A stretch of DNA of 64,000 nt from positions 496,001 to 560,000 of the forward strand of contig CBDHCD010000003.1 of assembly GCA_965260995.1 (NCBI GenBank), read 5' to 3'. Within the stretch, counting starts at the first letter, position 1. Every line of letters starts with the position of its first letter. The notes beneath the pieces are model-generated. The model saw nothing but the letters and a program-made list of their open reading frames with translations, did not search any database and was not told the origin of the DNA. The stretch is from JBBROS01 sp965260995. Lineage in GTDB: Bacteria; Pseudomonadota; Alphaproteobacteria; Acetobacterales; Acetobacteraceae. This document shows positions 1 through 7,561 of this stretch, piece after piece. The position numbers were made by a program, and so were the translations under genes.

Positions 1-956
1 CCGGCTTCCTCCAGGAAGGCGCGGCGGTTCAGCAGGCCGGTCAACGGATCGGTGCGGGCCTGGCGGGCGAGCTCGCGTTGGATCGCCTCGTGCTCCAGGA
101 TGATCCGAGCGACGCCGCCGACCGCGCCGGCGAGGACGCGGTCGCTCTCGTCCCACTGCCGGATGCCTGGCGCGCGCCAGGCGATCAGCGCCGCGCGCTC
201 GCCGAAGCGGGTGGAGCAAGGGCAGGCGAGGGCGGTGGTGCCGCCATCGAGCGTGAAGGTTTGCAGGTCGTCGCCGCCGGCCATCAGCTTCGGCAGCACC
301 TGGCCCAGCACCGGGGCGATGTCGACCCCGGCGGCGTGGAGCACCAAGGGCGGGTCGGATTGCAGCGCGTCGACCACGGCGGCGGCCTTGCAGCCGAGCG
401 CCTGCATGACGGTGTCGAGCAGGGACTGCATCATGCGCGGGGCGCGCACCTCCTGGCGCAGGCGGGACAGGATGTGGTCGAGCACCTCGGCCCGGCGCAG
501 GTTGCCGGCGGCGGCGGCCTCGGCCTTCTCCTGCTCGGTGATGTCGACGGCGACGCCGCGGACGCCGCAATGCCGCCCGGCGTCGTCCACCATGGGGATG
601 GTGGTCAGCGCCATGCAGACCAGCGCGCCGGCCTTGGTGCGCAGCCAGGTCGGCTGGCGCTGGACGGGGGCGGTGAAGCGGAACGGGTCGGGCCGGGCGG
701 CGTCGGCCAGGAGCATCCGCCCCGGCTGGCCGAGGATCGCGGCGGCGGGCCAGCCGAGCACGAACTCGGGAGCGACGAAGGTGACGCGGCCGCGGGCGTC
801 GGTTTCGAACACGAGGTCGGTCGCCATGGCGCCGATTTGTCGCCAGCGCTGCCGGCTCTCGATCAAGGCGAGACGCAGCGCGTCGGGCTCGCGCGCCTCG
901 GTGGCCGAGGTGTCCTGCCCAACGGCATTGTCCGTGATGTCCGCGCCCAAGCTCAT
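1..956 (-). CDS. PAS-GAF-GGDEF diguanylate cyclase, partial (3' end outside window)
   Basis: The leftward frame opens at ATG 956 and runs off the left edge. The visible part holds a PAS domain at about residues 27-135 (TDLVFETDARG at its start, VAVDITEQEK at its end), a GAF-like region at about 150-285, and then the opening of a GGDEF domain with the hallmark TDPLTGLLNRRAF. GGDEF domains make the second messenger cyclic di-GMP; PAS and GAF parts usually sense a signal. The catalytic GG[DE]EF loop lies outside the window, so activity cannot be judged and an EAL domain further on is possible. It is divergent from dapD. No signal peptide or membrane segment is seen, so it is probably cytoplasmic. 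Confidence 0.88.
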   Translation of the reverse strand, partial: MSLGADITDNAVGQDTSATEAREPDALRLALIESRQRWRQIGAMATDLVFETDARGRVTFVAPEFVLGWPAAAILGQPGRMLLADAARPDPFRFTAPVQRQPTWLRTKAGALVCMALTTIPMVDDAGRHCGVRGVAVDITEQEKAEAAAAGNLRRAEVLDHILSRLRQEVRAPRMMQSLLDTVMQALGCKAAAVVDALQSDPPLVLHAAGVDIAPVLGQVLPKLMAGGDDLQTFTLDGGTTALACPCSTRFGERAALIAWRAPGIRQWDESDRVLAGAVGGVARIILEHEAIQRELARQARTDPLTGLLNRRAFLEEA

Positions 957-1038
957 GCGATGTCCCCGTTTCGAGGCGCATGATGCCTGCGCCGCATTAA
1001 AGCGCCGTTACTGCCGTGCGTTTTTCACGCGCGCCCGT

Positions 1039-1067
1039 TTGACAGGGTGGGGCCTCGTCAGCATGGT
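1039..1067 (+). promoter_or_regulatory. possible sigma-70 promoter for dapD
   Basis: A perfect TTGACA hexamer lies at 1039-1044, and 17 bases later comes CATGGT at 1062-1067, a poor -10 match. It sits in the intergenic space upstream of dapD. Only the -35 is convincing. Confidence 0.3.
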
Positions 1068-1097
1068 CCGCCCGCACGCCACCGCCAGGACAGACCG

Positions 1098-1937
1098 ATG
1101 CACGACCATCCGCTTCGCCCGAGGATCGATGAGCTTTGGGAAGGGCGCGAGATGCTGTCCGCCGCCACGAAGGGGGACGACCGGGCGGCGGTGGAGAAGG
1201 CGCTCGACGCGCTGGACAGCGGGGCGTTGCGGGTGGCGGAGAAGACCGGCGGCGGCTGGGTGGTGCACGAGTGGCTGAAGAAGGCGGTGCTGCTGTCGTT
1301 CCGGCTGAACGACTCGGCGGCGATGACGGGCGTGGGCGGCGCGCCGGCCTGGGACAAGGTGGCGATGAAGACGGCAGGGTGGGGACAGAACCAGTTCGCC
1401 GCCGCCGGGTTCCGGGCGGTGCCGGGGGCGGTGGTGCGGCGGAGCGCCTACGTCGCGCCCGGCGTGGTGCTGATGCCGAGCTTCATCAACGTCGGCGCTT
1501 ACGTGGATGGCGGCACGATGATCGATACCTGGGCGACGGTGGGGAGCTGCGCCCAGGTGGGGCGCAACTGCCACCTGAGCGGCGGGGTGGGCCTGGGGGG
1601 CGTGCTGGAGCCGTTGCAGGCCAACCCGACCATCATCGAGGACGACTGCTTCATCGGCGCGCGGTCAGAAGTGGTGGAGGGGGTCGTGGTCGGGCGCGGG
1701 TCGGTGCTGTCGATGGGGGTGTTCATCAGCGGCTCGACCAAGATCATCGACCGGGACACGGGCGAGGTGTTCGTGGGCCGGGTGCCGGAGTACTCGGTGG
1801 TGGTGCCGGGGACGCTGCCGGGCAAGGCGCTGCCGGACGGGTCGCCGGGGCCGAGCCTCGCCTGCGCGGTGATCGTCAAGCGGGTGGACGAGCGGACGCG
1901 GGCCAAGACCTCGATCAACGAGCTGTTGCGGGATTGA
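1098..1937 (+). CDS. dapD: 2,3,4,5-tetrahydropyridine-2,6-dicarboxylate N-succinyltransferase
   Basis: DapD transfers succinyl from succinyl-CoA to tetrahydrodipicolinate in the succinylase branch of lysine and meso-diaminopimelate synthesis in the cytosol. The 279-residue product has the family's usual length. An N-terminal helical region (RIDELWEGRE) leads into a left-handed beta-helix of hexapeptide repeats at about residues 95-235, including YVDGGTMIDTWATVGSCAQ and DDCFIGARSEVVEG. I chose ATG 1098 because AGGA stands 7 bases upstream; an in-frame ATG at 1047 would add 17 unconserved residues. Its stop shares one base with the dapE start, so the two genes are probably translationally coupled. 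Confidence 0.96.
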   Translation: MHDHPLRPRIDELWEGREMLSAATKGDDRAAVEKALDALDSGALRVAEKTGGGWVVHEWLKKAVLLSFRLNDSAAMTGVGGAPAWDKVAMKTAGWGQNQFAAAGFRAVPGAVVRRSAYVAPGVVLMPSFINVGAYVDGGTMIDTWATVGSCAQVGRNCHLSGGVGLGGVLEPLQANPTIIEDDCFIGARSEVVEGVVVGRGSVLSMGVFISGSTKIIDRDTGEVFVGRVPEYSVVVPGTLPGKALPDGSPGPSLACAVIVKRVDERTRAKTSINELLRD

Positions 1938-3037
1938 TGGACCCGTTGGCGCTGGCGCAGTCGCTGATCCGCTGCCGTTCGGTGACGCCGGCGGACGAGG
2001 GCGCGCAGGACGTGCTGGCGGCGGCGCTGGAGGGTTTGGGGTTCACGGTGTGGCGGCTGCCGTTCGGGACGACGCCGAACCTGTTCGCCCGGCGCGGGAC
2101 CGGCTCGCCGCACCTGTGCTTCGCCGGGCACACGGACGTGGTGCCACCGGGGGACGGGTGGGGCGCCGACCCGTTCGGGGGCGAGGTGCGGGACGGGGCG
2201 CTGCTGGGCCGGGGGGCGTGCGACATGAAGGGGGCGATCGCCGCGTTCGTCGCCGCGGCTGCGAGCCGCGGGCGGGGCGGCGGGTCGGTCAGCCTGCTGA
2301 TCACCGGGGACGAGGAAGGGCCGGCGACGGACGGGACGGTGCGGGTGCTCGACTGGATGGCGGCCGAGGGGCACGTGCCGGACCTCTGCCTGGTGGGGGA
2401 GCCGACCAACCCGGCGCGGCTCGGCGAGGTGATCAAGATCGGGCGGCGGGGCAGCCTCAACGCGGAGATCACCGTGCATGGGGTGCAGGGCCATTCGGCC
2501 TACCCGCACAAGGCCGACAACCCGGTGCACCGGCTGGTGCGGGCGCTCGACGCGCTGACGGCGGCGCCGCTCGACGTGGGAAGCGCGTGGTTCGAGCCGA
2601 GCACGCTGCAGGTGACCAGCATCGACGTGGGCAATCGGGCGACCAACGTCATCCCGGCCTCGGCCTCGGCGCGGCTCAACGTCCGGTTCAACGACCGGCA
2701 CACCGGGGCCGGGCTGGAGGCGTGGCTGCGCGCGGCGGTGTCGCGGCACGCCGAGCGGTTCGACCTCCTGGTCAGCGTCAGCGGCGAGAGCTTCCTGACC
2801 ACGCCGGGGCCGTTGGTGGTGCGGCTGCGGGCGGCGATCGGGCGGGCCTGCGGCACGGAGCCGCGGCTCGACACCGGGGGCGGCACGTCGGACGCGCGGT
2901 TCATCGCGCGATACTGCCCGGTGGCGGAGTTCGGGCTGGTCGGTGCTACGATGCACCAGGTGGATGAGCAGGTGCCGGTGGCCGAGATCTACGCGTTGAC
3001 CGACGCCTACGGCGCGGTGCTGGCCGAATTCGTATGA
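1937..3037 (+). CDS. dapE: succinyl-diaminopimelate desuccinylase
   Basis: DapE is a di-zinc M20 family peptidase-like hydrolase that removes succinate from N-succinyl-L,L-diaminopimelate, two steps after DapD. The 366-residue product shows the metal-binding set: HTD at about residue 65, D96 in GACDMKG, and the catalytic acid in GDEEGPA at 125-129. Further on are GEPTN near 154 and a late histidine in ATMHQVDE. The dimerisation insert lies between about 178 and 290 (GVQGHSAYPH). The ATG overlaps the dapD stop (TGATG). This placement confirms that the organism uses the succinylase route to meso-diaminopimelate for peptidoglycan. Confidence 0.96.
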   Translation: MDPLALAQSLIRCRSVTPADEGAQDVLAAALEGLGFTVWRLPFGTTPNLFARRGTGSPHLCFAGHTDVVPPGDGWGADPFGGEVRDGALLGRGACDMKGAIAAFVAAAASRGRGGGSVSLLITGDEEGPATDGTVRVLDWMAAEGHVPDLCLVGEPTNPARLGEVIKIGRRGSLNAEITVHGVQGHSAYPHKADNPVHRLVRALDALTAAPLDVGSAWFEPSTLQVTSIDVGNRATNVIPASASARLNVRFNDRHTGAGLEAWLRAAVSRHAERFDLLVSVSGESFLTTPGPLVVRLRAAIGRACGTEPRLDTGGGTSDARFIARYCPVAEFGLVGATMHQVDEQVPVAEIYALTDAYGAVLAEFV

Positions 3038-3044
3038 GGCGGGC

Positions 3045-3596
3045 ATGAACATGCAGCCGCTGATCGGCGCGGCGCAGCTCGCCTTCGGGCGCGGCGAAGG
3101 GATGGAACGGTTCGGCCAGACGGCGCAGGCGTTCCTGGCCAGCCTGGCACCGCTGCTGGCGTTCCCGCTGGTGGGCGCCGGGGTGCTGCTGTTCTCCGGC
3201 AAGCCGGTGGTGGCGATGCTGGCGTTCCTGCTGACGCTGGTGGCGCAACTGGCGCCGGCGGTGCTGTCGCACGCGCTCGCGGCGCGCTGGGGTCGGGAAG
3301 CGCGATGGATGCGCTACGCGACCGCGTTCAACTGGTGCCAATGGGCGCTGCCGGCGGTCGCGTTCGTGCTGCTGGTCGTGTCGCAGGCGGCGATCGGCGG
3401 CGGGATGGCGGAGGAAGCGGCCGGGCGGCTGGTGGTGCTGGGGCTGGCCGCCTACGGGCTGTGGCTGCACTGGACAGTGGCCCGGCACGGGCTCGACCTG
3501 CCGCGGGGCCGGGCGGCGTGGTTCGTGGCGCTGGTCAACGTGGGCACCCTGGCGCTGGTGATGGCCCCGGGGCTGATCCAGGGGGCGCTGGGCTGA
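3045..3596 (+). CDS. membrane protein of unknown function
   Basis: This 183-residue protein starts 7 bases after dapE with ATG 3045. Four to five hydrophobic stretches predict an integral inner-membrane protein: about residues 32-52, 55-75, 100-122, 128-146 and 160-178. Between them is a tryptophan-rich cytoplasmic or periplasmic turn (RYATAFNWCQWALP). I recognise no catalytic motif and cannot assign a function. Its position suggests co-transcription with dapDE, which does not by itself imply a lysine role. Its last 62 bases overlap the 3' end of truA on the other strand, an unusually long tail-to-tail overlap. Confidence 0.75.
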   Translation: MNMQPLIGAAQLAFGRGEGMERFGQTAQAFLASLAPLLAFPLVGAGVLLFSGKPVVAMLAFLLTLVAQLAPAVLSHALAARWGREARWMRYATAFNWCQWALPAVAFVLLVVSQAAIGGGMAEEAAGRLVVLGLAAYGLWLHWTVARHGLDLPRGRAAWFVALVNVGTLALVMAPGLIQGALG

Positions 3597-4347
3597 ACGG
3601 GTCGGGGTCGTAGCGCACGCCGGTCAGGGTCAGGCCCTCGGGGGGCGCGGTCGGGCCGGCGGCGGCGCGGTCGCGCGCGGCCAAGGCTTCGGCAACGCGG
3701 GCGGGCGGCCAGCGGCCCTCGCCGACCAGCTTCAGGGTGCCGACGATGTTGCGGACCTGGTGGTGCAGGAAGCTGCGGGCCTCGACGGTGGCGGTGATGG
3801 CATCGCCGCACCGGGCGACGTCCAGGCGGTCGAGCGTGCGCCACGGGGATCGGGCCTGGCAGGAGGTGGCGCGGAACGACGTGAAATCGTGATGCCCGAG
3901 CAGGTGGCGCGCCGCCTCGGCCATGGTGGCGGCGTCGAGCGGGCGTTCGACGTGCCAGGCGTGGCCGAGGCCGAGCGCCGGGCGGGCGCGGCGGTTGAGG
4001 ATGCGATAGCCGTAGGCGCGACCGATGGCGGAGAAGCGCGGGTTCCAGCCCGGGCGCGCGGGGGCGGCCCGCAGCACGACCAGGGCGTGGGGGCGGAGGT
4101 GGAAGTTGAGGGCGTCCCGCACCTGGCCGGGGCGGTAGCGGTCGGGCAGGCCGAGCATCGCCACCTGGCCGGCGGCGTGGACGCCGGCGTCGGTGCGGCC
4201 CGCGACGATGCTGGGAACGGGTTGGCCGTCGTTCAGGTGGGCGGCGGCTGCTTCCAGGATGGCCTGCAAGGTGGGGACACCCTCCTGCCGCTGCCAGCCG
4301 GCGAAACCCGCGCCGTCGTACTCCAGCAGCAGCGCCCAGGCCGTCAC
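3535..4347 (-). CDS. truA: tRNA pseudouridine(38-40) synthase TruA
   Basis: TruA isomerises uridines 38, 39 and 40 in the tRNA anticodon arm to pseudouridine. The 270-residue product carries the catalytic aspartate in GRTDAGVHA (D53), the N-terminal EYDGAGFAGWQRQ signature, and the C-terminal RSFLHHQVRNIVG motif. It begins with ATG 4347, overlapping the fmt stop by 4 bases (ATGA), so the order def-fmt-truA is probably one translation-maturation operon. The C-terminal 20 or so residues are proline-rich and low complexity, and lie opposite the end of the convergent membrane protein gene. Confidence 0.96.
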   Translation of the reverse strand: MTAWALLLEYDGAGFAGWQRQEGVPTLQAILEAAAAHLNDGQPVPSIVAGRTDAGVHAAGQVAMLGLPDRYRPGQVRDALNFHLRPHALVVLRAAPARPGWNPRFSAIGRAYGYRILNRRARPALGLGHAWHVERPLDAATMAEAARHLLGHHDFTSFRATSCQARSPWRTLDRLDVARCGDAITATVEARSFLHHQVRNIVGTLKLVGEGRWPPARVAEALAARDRAAAGPTAPPEGLTLTGVRYDPDPFSPAPPGSAPGPSPAPGCPR

Positions 4348-5252
4348 CCCAGGACCGTGCCGGGCGGGACGGGGCGGCCGCGGAGCATGGCGGCGGCGGG
4401 CATAGGGGCGCGGCCGGGGCGCTGGACGCGGAGCAGGCGGAGTGCCCCTCCGCCGCAGGCCACGAGGAGGGCGTCGTCGAGAACGACGCCGGGGGAGCCT
4501 TCGCCGGGTTCAAAGCGGGCTTCGAGGACTTTCAGGGGTTCGCAGCCCAGCATGGCCCACGCGCCTGGCCAGGGGATCAGGCCCCGCACCATGCGGTCCA
4601 GGCTGGCGGCGTCGTGGGACCAATCGAGACGGCCGCTCTCGCGGGTGAGCTTGGGGGCGTAGGTCGCGCCCTCGGGTTGCGGCACGGCGGCGGGTCGGGC
4701 GTCGAGCGCCTGGAGGATCAGTGCTGCGCCGAGGTCGGACAGGGTGTCGTGCAGGGTGGCGGCGGTGGTGTCGGGGCCGATCGGGACGGCCCGGCGCAGC
4801 AGCATGGGGCCGGTGTCGAGGCCCGGCTCCATCTGCATGATGGTGACGCCGCTCTCGGCGTCGCCGGCGAGGATGGCGGCCTGGATCGGGCCCGCGCCGC
4901 GCCAGCGGGGCAGCAGGCTGGCGTGGATGTTGAGGCAGCCGCGGCGGGGGGTGTCCAGCATCGCGGGCGGCAGGATCAGGCCGTAGGCGGCGACCACGGC
5001 GGCGTCGAGGCCGAGGGCGGCGAAGGCGGCGTGCTCCTCGGCGTCGGCGCGGAGGCGGGCGGGGGTGCGGATCGGCAGGCCGAGCGCCGCGGCGGCGGCG
5101 TGGACCGGGCAGGGCCGCAACGAATGGCCGCGGCCGGCGGGGCGGGGCGGCTGGGCGTAGACGGCGGCGACCTCGTGCCCGGCGGCGTGTAGGGCGCGCA
5201 AGGCCGGCACGGCGAAGGCCGGGCTGCCCATGAAGGCGAGGCGGAGCGGCAC
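4344..5252 (-). CDS. fmt: methionyl-tRNA formyltransferase
   Basis: Fmt formylates initiator Met-tRNA using 10-formyltetrahydrofolate. The 302-residue protein has the FMGSPAFAVPALRAL start, the catalytic triad in NIH (N108, H110) and GLDTGP (D146), and the signature HASLLPRWRGAGPIQ. The C-terminal tRNA-binding domain starts near residue 205. It lies 8 bases downstream of def, the gene whose product later removes the formyl group, which is the classical pairing. Confidence 0.96.
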   Translation of the reverse strand: MPLRLAFMGSPAFAVPALRALHAAGHEVAAVYAQPPRPAGRGHSLRPCPVHAAAAALGLPIRTPARLRADAEEHAAFAALGLDAAVVAAYGLILPPAMLDTPRRGCLNIHASLLPRWRGAGPIQAAILAGDAESGVTIMQMEPGLDTGPMLLRRAVPIGPDTTAATLHDTLSDLGAALILQALDARPAAVPQPEGATYAPKLTRESGRLDWSHDAASLDRMVRGLIPWPGAWAMLGCEPLKVLEARFEPGEGSPGVVLDDALLVACGGGALRLLRVQRPGRAPMPAAAMLRGRPVPPGTVLG

Positions 5253-5260
5253 GCGGCGGA

Positions 5261-5812
5261 TTACCCGGCCGCCTTCTGCTTCCGTTCCTTGGCGAGGCGG
5301 CGCAGGATCATGTTGCGCTTGAGCGCCGAGATGTGATCGACGAACAGGACGCCGTCGAGGTGGTCGATCTCGTGCTGGAGGCAGGCGGCGAGCAGGCCGT
5401 CGGCTTCGATCTCACGGCGCGCGCCTGCCAGGTCGTGGTAGCGGATCAGCACGCGGGCGGGGCGGGACACGTCGGCGTACTGGCCGGGCAGGGACAGGCA
5501 ACCCTCCTCGCGCGTCGCCCACTCCTCGCTGACGCGGACCACCTCGGGATTGACGAGGTGGATCGGGGCTGGCTCGCCGTCGGGCATCAGGTCGACCACG
5601 GCGAAGCGGAGGCCGACGCCGACCTGGGGGGCGGCGAGGCCGATGCCGGGGGCGGCGTACATGGTGGCGAGCATCTGGGGGGCGAGGCCGCGCACCGTGT
5701 CCGCGTCGGCGGGGCCGACCGGGCGGGCCTTGGCGCGGAGGACGGCGCTGGGGGGCGTCAGGATGGGCAGGCCGGCCTGGGTCGGGCTGGCCGGTTGAGC
5801 GGGTTCGATCAT
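5261..5812 (-). CDS. def: peptide deformylase
   Basis: Def removes the N-formyl group from nascent proteins. All three metal and catalytic motifs are present: GIGLAAPQVG, EEGCLSLPG and QHEIDHLDG, with Fe or Zn bound by the cysteine and the two histidines. I chose the ATG at 5812, giving 183 residues; an in-frame ATG at 5944 would add 44 residues without family features. The product is slightly longer than the E. coli enzyme because of an N-terminal proline-rich tail. It is divergent from hsp20. Confidence 0.95.
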   Translation of the reverse strand: MIEPAQPASPTQAGLPILTPPSAVLRAKARPVGPADADTVRGLAPQMLATMYAAPGIGLAAPQVGVGLRFAVVDLMPDGEPAPIHLVNPEVVRVSEEWATREEGCLSLPGQYADVSRPARVLIRYHDLAGARREIEADGLLAACLQHEIDHLDGVLFVDHISALKRNMILRRLAKERKQKAAG

Positions 5813-5894
5813 CGGGGCGATGTAGCCGGGTGATGGCGCGGGTTCAATCAGCGGGGCAAGCCGTGCGGCCATGCGGCCGGTGGGGGCGCAAGCC

Positions 5895-5923
5895 CTTGAA
5901 CCGCTGGGAGGCATCGCCAATCT
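5895..5923 (+). promoter_or_regulatory. possible heat-shock (RpoH) promoter upstream of hsp20
   Basis: CTTGAA at 5895-5900 is followed 15 bases later by GCCAATCT. This approaches the RpoH layout of CTTGAA, spacer, CCCCATnT, and lies about 65 bases before the hsp20 start in the def/hsp20 divergent gap. The -10 half is imperfect; support comes mostly from the nature of the downstream gene. Confidence 0.35.
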
Positions 5924-5986
5924 TGGATCATGCCGGGGCGCCATCGCGGGCCTTGGCCGATGCTTCGCTCGTCCGAGGGGGCCACG

Positions 5987-6445
5987 ATGACCGCACGCGT
6001 TTTCACGTCACCCATGTTCCTGGGGTTTGATCACCTCGAGCAGATCCTGGAGCGGGCCGGCAAGACCTCTTCGGAGGGTTATCCGCCTTACAACATCGAG
6101 CAGACCGGGCCGAATGGGCTGCGCATCACCCTGGCGGTGGCTGGGTTCACGATGACCGACCTGCAGATCACGCAGGAGGACAACCAGCTCGTCATCCGCG
6201 GGCGCCAGGCGGAGGAGCCGCAAGGCCGGGTTTACCTGCACCGCGGCATCGCGTCGCGGCAGTTCCAGCGGGCGTTCGTGTTGGCCGAGGGGATCGAGGT
6301 CAAAGGAGCCTGGCTCGACAACGGCCTGCTGCATATCGACCTGGCGCGGCCGCAGCCCGAGGTTCGGGTCAAGACGATCCAGATCGGCAAGCCGGTGAAG
6401 TCGGGCGTGCCGCGCGTTGTGGACGACACGCCCGACCGGGACTGA
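5987..6445 (+). CDS. Hsp20/alpha-crystallin small heat-shock protein
   Basis: This ATP-independent holdase of 152 residues has an alpha-crystallin domain at about 35-125 (YPPYNIEQTG start, LAVAGFTMTDLQI, LVIRGRQ). The short N-terminal arm (TSPMFLGFDHLEQIL) resembles class A (IbpA-type) proteins. The usual C-terminal IxI anchor may be represented by IQI near residue 132. I chose ATG 5987 because GAGGGGG precedes it; an upstream ATG at 5930 lacks support. A DUF1150 gene follows after 183 bases, a pairing seen repeatedly in alphaproteobacteria. Confidence 0.92.
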   Translation: MTARVFTSPMFLGFDHLEQILERAGKTSSEGYPPYNIEQTGPNGLRITLAVAGFTMTDLQITQEDNQLVIRGRQAEEPQGRVYLHRGIASRQFQRAFVLAEGIEVKGAWLDNGLLHIDLARPQPEVRVKTIQIGKPVKSGVPRVVDDTPDRD

Positions 6446-6628
6446 GGCAATCTATAAGGACGGCCGCTTGCATCCGCATGGGGTGGCCGCGCGTTCCGTT
6501 CCCGGAGCGACACGTTGCCGAACGGCATCGAGCCTGGACTGGGCCGCCGCCGGTCCGGCTGCCCGTGACACACCAGAAACCTGGCGTCGCCCTGGATGGG
6601 ACGCCGGGCTTGCTTAGGAGATTGAAAA

Positions 6629-6874
6629 ATGGACACCCGCTCAGCCGATCCCGCCGTCAAAAGCGTCCGGGTCGATATCCGCCACCTGACCGACGAGCAG
6701 ATGATGCAGCTCGGCATGACGCAGCTCGCCTACGTCAAGCCCGTCGTGCTGAACGGGCAGACGGCGTTCGCGATCCACGCCGCGGATGGTTCACCGATGG
6801 CCGTCGCGGCGGATTGCAACTTGGCGGTGGCGGCGATCGTGCAGCACGAGATGATGCCGGCGCTGGTGCATTGA
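6629..6874 (+). CDS. DUF1150 family protein
   Basis: This 81-residue protein follows hsp20 and has a strong ribosome site (AGGAG at about -11). It matches the DUF1150 pattern: a small acidic N-terminus, then MQLGMTQLAYVKPV and an AIHAADGSPMAVA segment. The family has no established biochemical role; its repeated adjacency to small heat-shock genes suggests a stress connection, which is inference. The 183 bases between hsp20 and this gene hold no other gene that I can support. Confidence 0.85.
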   Translation: MDTRSADPAVKSVRVDIRHLTDEQMMQLGMTQLAYVKPVVLNGQTAFAIHAADGSPMAVAADCNLAVAAIVQHEMMPALVH

Positions 6875-6880
6875 GAAGAA

Positions 6881-6910
6881 GCCGGATCCGGCCCGTGGCT
6901 CGGGTCCGGC
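6881..6910. terminator. hairpin between convergent DUF1150 and hpf genes
   Basis: GCCGGATCC at 6881-6889 pairs with GGGTCCGGC at 6902-6910 (9 pairs, one G-U), leaving a 12-base loop. It starts 6 bases after the DUF1150 stop and ends 19 bases before the hpf stop, so it could end transcription from both sides. There is no T-tract, so rho-independence is uncertain. Confidence 0.45.
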
Positions 6911-6929
6911 GCGTTCGGATAGAACGGGA

Positions 6930-7523
6930 TCAGCCTTTGCTGGCGGCGGGATCGATCCAGCCGATGTTGCCGTCCGGCCGGCGATAGACCACGTTCAGTT
7001 CGGACGTGGCGCTGTTGCGGAACATCATGACGGCTTGATCTGCTAGGTCCATGCGCATCACTGCTTCGCCGACGCTCAGGGTGTTGATCTCGGCGGGGGA
7101 CTCGGCGATCACGGTGGCGAAGGTGGGCGAGGGCGCGCCGTTGGCCGCGCCGACGGCGACGGTTTCCTCCTCCTGCTGCAGGATATATTGGCGGGCGGCT
7201 TCGGGTCGGGCGCGGTTGGCCAGATCCCGGGCGTGCTCATTGACGCGGCGGCGGTAGCGTCGAAGGCGCTTGGCGATGTGTTCGGCGGCGTCGTCGAAAG
7301 CGCCGTTGGCGTCCGCCGCCTCGCCCTCGCCGCGCAGCGTCAAGCCGCGACCGGCGTGAACGTTGATGTCGCAGGTGAAGAAACTGCGCGCGCGGCTGAA
7401 GGTGACGTTGGCTTCCTGCGCATGGTCGAAGTACTTGCCGGCGATCTGGTCGAGCTGTTCGGCAACGCGCGTGCGCAACGCGTCCGACAGGTCCACCTGC
7501 TTGCCCGACACCGTGATCTGCAT
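6930..7523 (-). CDS. hpf: long-form ribosome hibernation promoting factor
   Basis: Long HPF binds idle 30S subunits and drives 100S ribosome dimers in stationary phase. The 197-residue protein has the N-terminal S30AE/RaiA domain at about 1-105 (MQITVSGKQVDLSDALR, then VTFSRARSFFTCDINVHAGRG) and a C-terminal dimerisation domain at about 140-195 (INTLSVGEAVMRMDLADQ, ending in GNIGWIDP). It lies 38 bases after rpoN in the same direction, the common alphaproteobacterial and gammaproteobacterial arrangement. Confidence 0.95.
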   Translation of the reverse strand: MQITVSGKQVDLSDALRTRVAEQLDQIAGKYFDHAQEANVTFSRARSFFTCDINVHAGRGLTLRGEGEAADANGAFDDAAEHIAKRLRRYRRRVNEHARDLANRARPEAARQYILQQEEETVAVGAANGAPSPTFATVIAESPAEINTLSVGEAVMRMDLADQAVMMFRNSATSELNVVYRRPDGNIGWIDPAASKG

Positions 7524-7561
7524 TCCGTCGCCTCCTCCTGATCGCGACCGGCCGGCTGGCC

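Noticed and set aside
52..1278. 408-residue open frame on the plus strand over the GGDEF gene and dapD
   Set aside because: It lies antisense to a protein with intact PAS and GGDEF motifs and runs into dapD out of frame; its arginine/serine-rich composition is typical of antisense frames in GC-rich DNA.
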